Source: Clostridiales bacterium (GTDB lineage Bacteria; Bacillota; Clostridia; Peptostreptococcales; Acidaminobacteraceae). Taken from it: DNA of 64,000 nucleotides. Below the pieces are notes generated by a model. It did not search any database. It was given only the letters and a program-made list of their open reading frames with translations, and was not told where the DNA came from. The translations under genes were made by a program, and so were the position numbers. How positions within the stretch are numbered: position 1 is the stretch's first letter; each line of letters opens with the position of its first letter. Where the stretch lies: the NCBI GenBank assembly GCA_016342415.1, contig JAEIOD010000011.1:1-64000 (forward strand), given 5' to 3'. Below are positions 56,987-64,000 of this stretch, piece by piece.

Positions 56987-59253
56987 TGAAAGAATTAAGA
57001 GATAAGTACTTTTCTATTTTAGAACCAAAAGCTATTTTTTTAATTGGATTTTTACTCAGTTATCCAATTGCCTTGATTGCAGCCAATTCTATACCCGTTA
57101 GACTGCCGATTGAAAAGTTGTTTTGGATTAGTATGATAGTATGGTTGGTGTTGTATTTGATCAAACCTATAAAATCATACATCAGTGTCATACTTTTAAT
57201 GGTTCAAGGTTTATGGTTCTTTAGTTTAGCTGCAATTTTACCTGGTCACTTACAGGATGGAATCGAGGCTATTCTGCCAGGTGGAACCAAGTGGGCCAAT
57301 ACAATTTACTATGATTTTTTTGGTGAATCATATGCTCATTTTATTTATTATATTAGAGCTTTATTAGAAGAAAAAACGGATTTGTTCAATGCGAAATACT
57401 ATTATATTTTTATCGTGTTTATTATTGCTGCAATTATGATAATCGTTATGAAACTCTTAGAGAAACGTGTGAATTGGAAATGGTTTTTAATTACAACGGG
57501 TTATTTCATTATCGCTTGGTTTATTTATGTATCTAGTTTAAAAAGCTACTTTTCTTTATACTTTATTGGATTAACAGTATACCGTCAATTTATGGTATAT
57601 GAAAATCTCGTTAAGGATGCAAAGGGTTTAGGTGAAAGGACGCGGTATTACAGTTATACCTCTGCAATTGTTATAGGCACCATTATGATGGTATCCATCT
57701 TAATCATATCCAATATCGCAATGCTGATGTTGCCTATTGATAAAGTGAATGATAAGATTCATGCTTATGTTCCCAGTATCAGTAGCATTAGATCTGACTT
57801 TAGAAGTCTTTCTAGTAGTAAAATTTTTAATTTCAGTTCAACGATGTATTCTCCAAATGACAATTTGCTTGGAGGACCAATTACTGAAAGGGATTACTCG
57901 GTCATTATGAGGGTCAAGTCAGACGAAGGTTCACTTTATTTAAGAGGACGTGCAAAAAATATTTACGATGGCAGTCAGTGGACAACGGATTTTGATATTT
58001 ACCATAACAATGTATACTCTGATGAACTAATTATCAATGAACATCTAGAGGAGCTGGTAGTTTATCCCGAAACAATTGTTTCTAGAACCCTATTCTCACC
58101 TTATAAATATTACAGCAGTAGTTTTAACAAGGATAAGATTTTCGGTAACGAAGACAGTATTGTTTATAGAAAAGCACGTACCAATATTAATCTTGAACGA
58201 TACTCGGTGAACTATATTAAACCAGAGTTCATACATTTATATGATACGCTACCAAATGACTTAAGAGAGCATTATTTAACGGTTCCATCTCAAGGTTTAG
58301 TTGAAACAAGAGCATTGACGGCTAGGTTAACGACAGAACTTAATGATCCTTATGAAATAATGAAAACATTGGAACGACATTTAAGAGATAATTACCGTTA
58401 TACGTTGAACACTCGTGCGATAGATACAGAAAAGGATTTTGTTGAAAACTTCTTATTTGAAGAAAAACAAGGTTATTGTACATATTTTGCAACTTCACTT
58501 GCTGTGATGGGGAGAATGGCTGGTGTACCAACACGTTATGTAGAAGGTTTTATAACAAGTAGCATCTTAGACTATGAAGGTTACTATGAAGTATCAGCCA
58601 ACAGAGCACATGCATGGGTTGAAGCTTACATCGAGGGTCGAGGTTGGATCAGATTTGAAGCAACTCCAGCTTATTTAAACGGAGACGAAATTGTTAGCGA
58701 AGATGTATTTGATGACACCATGGAGTCGAGTGATGGTATCCTGGGAGAGTTTGACGCAGAACGATTCAGAGAAGAAGAAGAGGGAGGCTTTGTTGTAACG
58801 GAGACTGAAACAGTGCCGGTTCAAGATATCATTTTGATTCTTTTATATGTATCTTTGGTAGGACTGGTCATTCTTATAGTTTATAAAAAAGCACGTCGAC
58901 TTACAAAGGATATATCTGATGGTACACCGGACGAAAAAATCAAGAAGAGAATTTTGTATATGTTGTCAATGTGTAAATCATTAGATGAAGATATAAACAC
59001 AACAGAACTTCCTAAACATGTCATTGTCAGAGTTTCTACAGAGGTACTGGATTTAGAAGTACCTGATGAAATCAATCAGATGATAGATACGTCGCTTTAT
59101 AGCAATAAAGTTTTTGAATTGGATGAATTTGAGCGTTTAAACAAATTCTTTATCCAGTTTGAATCGGCTGTAAAGAAAAAGATAACGCCGGTAGGACATT
59201 TTGTTCAAAAGGTATTGATGAATTCTCTATACCATAAAGACTATTATCAATAA
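56986..59253 (+). CDS. transglutaminase-like membrane protein (TgpA family)
   Basis: A 755-residue protein. The first 250 residues contain about six membrane helices (DUF3488-like). An external transglutaminase-core domain follows, with the catalytic Cys in QGYCTYFATSLAVMGRMAG, the His in NRAHAWVEAYI and the Asp-equivalent region GWIRFEATPA. One more membrane helix (about 610-632) and a cytoplasmic DUF4129-like tail end it. The MoxR-DUF58-transglutaminase trio is common; its physiological substrate, possibly cell-wall or surface protein, is unknown. Confidence 0.9.
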   Translation: MKELRDKYFSILEPKAIFLIGFLLSYPIALIAANSIPVRLPIEKLFWISMIVWLVLYLIKPIKSYISVILLMVQGLWFFSLAAILPGHLQDGIEAILPGGTKWANTIYYDFFGESYAHFIYYIRALLEEKTDLFNAKYYYIFIVFIIAAIMIIVMKLLEKRVNWKWFLITTGYFIIAWFIYVSSLKSYFSLYFIGLTVYRQFMVYENLVKDAKGLGERTRYYSYTSAIVIGTIMMVSILIISNIAMLMLPIDKVNDKIHAYVPSISSIRSDFRSLSSSKIFNFSSTMYSPNDNLLGGPITERDYSVIMRVKSDEGSLYLRGRAKNIYDGSQWTTDFDIYHNNVYSDELIINEHLEELVVYPETIVSRTLFSPYKYYSSSFNKDKIFGNEDSIVYRKARTNINLERYSVNYIKPEFIHLYDTLPNDLREHYLTVPSQGLVETRALTARLTTELNDPYEIMKTLERHLRDNYRYTLNTRAIDTEKDFVENFLFEEKQGYCTYFATSLAVMGRMAGVPTRYVEGFITSSILDYEGYYEVSANRAHAWVEAYIEGRGWIRFEATPAYLNGDEIVSEDVFDDTMESSDGILGEFDAERFREEEEGGFVVTETETVPVQDIILILLYVSLVGLVILIVYKKARRLTKDISDGTPDEKIKKRILYMLSMCKSLDEDINTTELPKHVIVRVSTEVLDLEVPDEINQMIDTSLYSNKVFELDEFERLNKFFIQFESAVKKKITPVGHFVQKVLMNSLYHKDYYQ

Positions 59254-59269
59254 TTATTTAAGTAATCTT

Positions 59270-59299
59270 GAAACCTCTGCTGAAAAGCAGAGGTTTTTC
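59270..59299 (+). terminator. terminator after the transglutaminase gene
   Basis: AAACCTCTGC/GCAGAGGTTT stem with a TGAAAA loop and a T-run. A TATAAT (59303-59308) directly after it may serve dnaB. Confidence 0.88.
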
Positions 59300-59333
59300 G
59301 GGTATAATAGAGTTGTTAATAAAGGAGAAAATT

Positions 59334-60659
59334 ATGGAGATGATGAAAACACCACCACATGATATGCGAGCAGAGCAATCGGTTTTGGGTGCAATGATAC
59401 TGGACAAAGAAGCGATATTGGATATCGTAGAAATAATAAAAGCAGAGGATTTTTATAGAAATGCTCATAAGGAATTATTCGATTCCATTATGACTTTATA
59501 TGAAAAAAATGAACCGGTTGATATGGTAACTTTAGCAGATGAATTGACTTCTAGAGAAGCTCTTGATAATATTGGTGGCATTGAGTATTTAAACGACTTA
59601 ACAACCGCAGGTATCATCACAGGTAATGCGAAGTACTATGCAAAGATTATTGAAGAAAAATCGATGCTTAGACGTTTGATTAGTGCATCTTCGGAAATCC
59701 TTGATTTAGGATATTCAACTGAAAAGGCAGTAGATGTATTGGAAATAGCAGAAAAATCGATTTTTGATATTTCTCAAAAGAAAGCTCGTGATGGATTTTC
59801 ATCAATTAAAGAGATCTTGATTGAGACTTATGAAGAAATAGAAAAGGCTTATGAATCTGATGATTCAATTACTGGATTGTCTACTGGATTTAGAGATTTA
59901 GATCATAAAACATCTGGACTACAACGTTCGGATCTTATTTTGGTTGCTGCAAGACCTTCTATGGGTAAGACGGCATTTAGTGTTAACTTATGTCAAAATG
60001 TTGCAACACAAAATGAAAATGCAAGTGTTGCTATTTTCAGTCTGGAAATGGCGAAAGCTCAATTGGTACAAAGAATGCTTGCTACCCAAGCTGGTGTTGG
60101 TCTTGGAAAGATTAGAAATGGTGATCTTACACCAGAGGATTGGGCTAAACTTGCTAGTGCAAGTGCACCCTTATCACAGGCAAAAGTGTATATAGACGAT
60201 ACACCGGGTATAACTGTTATGGAAATGCGTGCAAAATGTAGACGTCTTAAAATGGAGCAAGGTCTTGATATGATCATGATTGACTATTTGCAACTGATGT
60301 CTGGTGGCGGCAAAGGTGACAATAGACAACAGGAAATTTCTGAAATTTCCAGAGGATTAAAAGGTCTGGCAAGAGAAATGGATTGCCCTGTTATTGCCTT
60401 ATCACAGTTATCGCGTGCCCCTGAATTAAGAGCAGATCACAGACCTATTTTATCCGACCTTAGAGAGTCCGGTGCAATCGAGCAGGATGCGGATATTGTA
60501 ATGTTTTTATATAGAGATGAATATTATTTCAATGATTCTGAAAAAAAGGGAATTGGTGAAATTATTATTGCTAAACAAAGAAACGGTGAAACTGGTACAG
60601 TCGAATTGGCTTGGTTAGGTGATTTGGTTAAGTTCGTAAACTTGGAAAGAGAGCAGTAA
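59334..60659 (+). CDS. dnaB: replicative DNA helicase DnaB (DnaC of Bacillus)
   Basis: A 441-residue hexameric helicase. The N-terminal primase-interacting domain (PHDMRAEQSVLGAMILDKEA) precedes a RecA-fold ATPase with Walker A ARPSMGKTAFSVN, Walker B MIMIDYLQLM and the RxxR region SQLSRAPELRADHRP. The start at 59334 follows AAAGGAG; the longer open frame to 59268 runs through the upstream terminator and is rejected. No intein is present. Confidence 0.97.
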   Translation: MEMMKTPPHDMRAEQSVLGAMILDKEAILDIVEIIKAEDFYRNAHKELFDSIMTLYEKNEPVDMVTLADELTSREALDNIGGIEYLNDLTTAGIITGNAKYYAKIIEEKSMLRRLISASSEILDLGYSTEKAVDVLEIAEKSIFDISQKKARDGFSSIKEILIETYEEIEKAYESDDSITGLSTGFRDLDHKTSGLQRSDLILVAARPSMGKTAFSVNLCQNVATQNENASVAIFSLEMAKAQLVQRMLATQAGVGLGKIRNGDLTPEDWAKLASASAPLSQAKVYIDDTPGITVMEMRAKCRRLKMEQGLDMIMIDYLQLMSGGGKGDNRQQEISEISRGLKGLAREMDCPVIALSQLSRAPELRADHRPILSDLRESGAIEQDADIVMFLYRDEYYFNDSEKKGIGEIIIAKQRNGETGTVELAWLGDLVKFVNLEREQ

Positions 60660-61229
60660 ATGGTCATTTTATCTAAATTAACTAGAGATGATGTCCACAA
60701 AATGATGGCTTGGGGAAAACATCAAGATCCCAGGTTCTATCATTACAACTTTGATTTATCTACCGAACGTGGTTTTGACATGTGGTATAAATCAAAGAAG
60801 AAGCTGTTTTCTAGAAAAATATATAAAGTAGAAACTTTAGAACATGTGATGGTTGGCTTTATAACCATTAAAAATATCAAGTGGTCTACTCGTACAGCTG
60901 AGATGGGAATTGTGTTTGATCCTAATCATTTATCCGAAGGATATGGCTCCGAGGGTATGAGAGAGATATTAAAAGAGTTTTTTGATGAACTTCATATGGA
61001 GAGACTTTATTTGAGGGTCGCAAAATTTAATAAGCGTGCGCAAGCTTCTTATTTAAAAGTAGGATTCAAAATCTATAAAGAAGAGGAAGAAGCATTTGAG
61101 AATCAGTTGATCAATGATTTGTTGATTAAATGTTGTGATGATTTCTTTATGGTAGATGATGAAATGTATGCAAAGTATATTTTTATGGAATTAACCAAAA
61201 AGGACTATGAAAGCCTAAAATGTAAATAA
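60660..61229 (+). CDS. GNAT-family N-acetyltransferase (RimJ/RimL-like)
   Basis: A 189-residue acetyltransferase-fold protein. Visible are VGFITIKNIKWSTRTAEMGIV, the acetyl-CoA loop SEGYGSEGMREILKE and RVAKFNKRAQASYLKVGF, which is the typical RimL-like end. Substrate unknown. The ATG directly follows the dnaB stop codon, so the two are co-translated. The C-terminal 35 residues are acidic and specific to this protein. Confidence 0.85.
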   Translation: MVILSKLTRDDVHKMMAWGKHQDPRFYHYNFDLSTERGFDMWYKSKKKLFSRKIYKVETLEHVMVGFITIKNIKWSTRTAEMGIVFDPNHLSEGYGSEGMREILKEFFDELHMERLYLRVAKFNKRAQASYLKVGFKIYKEEEEAFENQLINDLLIKCCDDFFMVDDEMYAKYIFMELTKKDYESLKCK

Positions 61230-61241
61230 TAAACATAGGAT

Positions 61242-61298
61242 ATTCAATTAACGTTCGACAATACACGAATGTTTATGTAAATATTCAATAAACATTCG
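61242..61298. repeat. three related repeats upstream of purA (candidate PurR-type operators)
   Basis: ATTCAATTAACGTTCG (61242-61257) and ATTCAATAAACATTCG (61283-61298) are direct repeats differing at 2 of 16 positions. Between them lies the inverted copy CGAATGTTTATGTAAAT (61266-61282), giving 11-bp perfect arms with the last repeat. The CCGAAYRTT-like core recalls the PurBox bound by PurR in Bacillus. The rest of the 210-bp gap holds the purA promoter and leader. Confidence 0.5.
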
Positions 61299-61441
61299 GT
61301 AAAATGATGGTTCGTCATTGACTTCAGGAATTGCTTTTGTTATGATATCTATGGGTTTTATAAGGAAGCGCAGTGCGTTTTTTTCTTTGTTTAAGATTTT
61401 TAGAATTTCATTTGTTTGAAATTAAATTATAAACTTATTAA

Positions 61442-62743
<1,302 letters not shown>

Positions 62744-62746
62744 TTT

Positions 62747-62780
62747 AAAGCACAGCCATTTTAATGGTTGTGCTTTTTTA
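62747..62780. terminator. terminator between convergent purA and dehydrogenase gene
   Basis: AAAGCACAGCCAT and ATGGTTGTGCTTT pair with one G-U, followed by a T-run on the plus strand. Confidence 0.85.
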
Positions 62781-63725
62781 AACTTCATTTATTGGAGTTC
62801 CTTGAAGAAATGCTTTTAAATTATCAATTGCCGTCTGCATGAGTCGTACTCTGGCAGCTTGAGTCGCCCAAGCAATATGAGGTGTAATGACACAGTTTTC
62901 AACAGATAATAGTACATTGTCTGTTGGTGGTTCTGAGGATAAAACATCTATGCCGGCTGCATACACTTTTCTAGAAAGTAAGGCTTCTTTTAAATCAGCT
63001 TCGACAATCAATGGTCCACGAGAAGTGTTTATTAGGATAACACCATCTTTCATTTTATGGATGGAAGATGTGTTAATCATGCCTTTTGTTGATTCTGTTA
63101 ACGGACAGTGTAAACTGATGACATCCGACTCCTTATAAAGAGTATCAAGGTTGGCAAACTTAAAGGTGTTTGACTCTAAAAGTTTATCAGGTGTTCTGGT
63201 ATGAGCTAATATTTTCATACCAAATGCCTCAGCAATTTTAGCTGTTTCCAAACCGATTTTTCCGGCACCAATTAAGCCAAATGTTTTTCCATTCAATTCG
63301 ATTAATGGATGATTCCAGAAACAGAAATCAGGACAATTTGTCCACTGTCCCTCATGAACAGCTTGATTATGAGCACCAACATGATGACAAATTTCCAATA
63401 ACAATGCAAAAACATACTGTGCAACTGTTTCGGTACCATAAGCAGGGACATTGGTAACAACAATCTTTTTATCTTTTGCAGCATCTACATCAACTACATT
63501 GTAGCCAGTTGCCAAAACCCCAATATATTTTATATGACAAGCCTCAAGAGTCTCTTTTGAAAGAGGTGTTTTATTGGTAATAACAATCTCAGCATCACCA
63601 ATTCTATTTACAATATCCTTTTCTTCGGTACGATCATACAAAGTGACTGTACCCAAGGTTTTCCAAAGACTCCAACTAAGGTCTCCTGGATTAAGTGTGT
63701 ATCCGTCTAATATTACAATTTTCAT
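62778..63725 (-). CDS. D-isomer-specific 2-hydroxyacid dehydrogenase
   Basis: A 315-residue NAD-dependent oxidoreductase. The Rossmann motif is GLIGAGKIGLETAKIAEAFG (about 145-165). The family signature blocks KMKDGVILINTSRGPLIVEADL and the catalytic ITPHIAWAT (His) are present, with the active-site Arg in LINTSRGP and Glu in LSSEPP. It may act on glycerate or hydroxypyruvate, as in the glycerate dehydrogenase subgroup, but the substrate cannot be read from sequence. A GGAGG site precedes ATG 63725. Confidence 0.92.
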   Translation of the reverse strand: MKIVILDGYTLNPGDLSWSLWKTLGTVTLYDRTEEKDIVNRIGDAEIVITNKTPLSKETLEACHIKYIGVLATGYNVVDVDAAKDKKIVVTNVPAYGTETVAQYVFALLLEICHHVGAHNQAVHEGQWTNCPDFCFWNHPLIELNGKTFGLIGAGKIGLETAKIAEAFGMKILAHTRTPDKLLESNTFKFANLDTLYKESDVISLHCPLTESTKGMINTSSIHKMKDGVILINTSRGPLIVEADLKEALLSRKVYAAGIDVLSSEPPTDNVLLSVENCVITPHIAWATQAARVRLMQTAIDNLKAFLQGTPINEV

Positions 63726-63734
63726 AAGTCCTCC

Positions 63735-63763
63735 AAAAAAATAACACTGTCAAATGACAGTAT
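63735..63763 (-). terminator. terminator of the pentapeptide-repeat gene
   Basis: ACTGTCA/TGACAGT stem with a 2-nt loop. On the minus strand it is followed by GTTATTTTTTT, just upstream of the dehydrogenase ribosome-binding site. Confidence 0.7.
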
Positions 63764-63765
63764 TA

Positions 63766-64000
63766 TTATGGTGTATAATTGCCACCGTGACCATTTGCAA
63801 TTAAAACAGCTTGCTCCAAATCAATTTTGGTTTTCCGCATAATGATTTGAGCAATATTGCCATCAAATGTTGAGCTTCTAATGTCTGCTCCGATAAAATT
63901 CGTTTCGTATATTCTAGATTGTATAAAAGAACATTCCTTTACAGTGGATTTTTGAAAATTGGTAAAACTAAAATCACTACCGGAAAAATCGACATTATTG
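63766..64000 (-). CDS. pentapeptide-repeat protein, C-terminal part (runs off the window)
   Basis: About 77 residues are visible on the minus strand, ending at a TAA at 63766-63768. They read NNVDFSGSDFSFTNFQKSTV and ETNFIGADIRSSTFDGNIAQ, with the A(D/N)LxX-like pentapeptide pattern (x-D/N-F-x-x) typical of right-handed quadrilateral beta-helices. The last 30 residues leave the repeat pattern (HGGNYTP end). Function unknown. Pentapeptide proteins include gyrase-protecting Qnr types, but nothing here supports that specific role. Confidence 0.8.
   Translation of the reverse strand, partial: NNVDFSGSDFSFTNFQKSTVKECSFIQSRIYETNFIGADIRSSTFDGNIAQIIMRKTKIDLEQAVLIANGHGGNYTP

Noticed and set aside
59268..59333. 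Longer N-terminus for DnaB
   Set aside because: It would be encoded by a terminator and promoter region, and a good ribosome-binding site precedes 59334.

Overview
The window is the replication-origin region of a low-GC, Gram-positive-type bacterium (Bacillota). The gene order around the origin (gyrA-gyrB-recF-yaaA-dnaN-dnaA on the minus strand, then rpmH-rnpA-yidD-yidC-jag-mnmE-mnmG-rsmG-noc-parA-parB on the plus strand) is the classic Firmicutes arrangement. The T-box leader, large SRP RNA, c-di-GMP-II-type riboswitch, several HD-GYP proteins and two probable selenoproteins point to an anaerobic clostridial lineage rather than a bacillus. A Fusibacter/Acidaminobacter-like organism is possible, but I cannot prove the genus from the sequence alone.

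Layout. (1) 1-2000, minus strand: tandem promoters and leader of an rRNA operon that leaves the window on the left, then an rsbV-rsbW-sigB-type partner-switching operon with a candidate SigB promoter. (2) 2017-10980: gyrA, gyrB, recF, yaaA, dnaN, dnaA and a two-part oriC. DnaA boxes lie on both sides of dnaA, with a DnaA-trio/unwinding element between dnaA and dnaN. (3) 10979-14288: divergent HD-GYP response regulator and histidine kinase. (4) 14416-23596: rpmH to parB with an Noc-type site and parS sites. (5) 23597-28541: parS cluster, a lipid kinase, an unusual regulator, and a four-gene cluster of two HTH/coiled-coil proteins, a soluble coiled-coil protein and an OmpA-like membrane protein. 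(6) 28609-37393: tRNA-Arg, tadA, SRP RNA, two large Cache/PAS/GAF/HD-GYP sensors, dnaX, ybaB and recR. (7) 37503-45488: riboswitch-controlled secreted cadherin-like/GDSL protein, T-box-metG, tatD, yabE-like, rnmV, ksgA. (8) 45486-51115: recU, then a sulfur/selenium region. This holds a HesB-like protein and a thioredoxin-like lipoprotein, each interrupted by an in-frame TGA at the expected selenocysteine position, an OYE-type flavoprotein, a CoA-disulfide reductase-rhodanese-TusA-DsrE fusion and a CstR-like persulfide-sensing repressor. (9) 51215-64000: yybS-gdpP-rplI, MoxR-DUF58-transglutaminase, dnaB, a GNAT enzyme, purA, a 2-hydroxyacid dehydrogenase and the end of a pentapeptide-repeat gene.

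How it works together. Most of the window is replication, segregation, translation and tRNA-modification housekeeping. The most interesting parts are the selenium/persulfide regulon (46192-51082), the possible chromosome-to-envelope cluster just downstream of parABS (26211-28541), and the DNA sites for Noc, ParB and DnaA. I saw no insertion sequences, prophage or CRISPR arrays. All calls come from reading the sequence; no database search was run.
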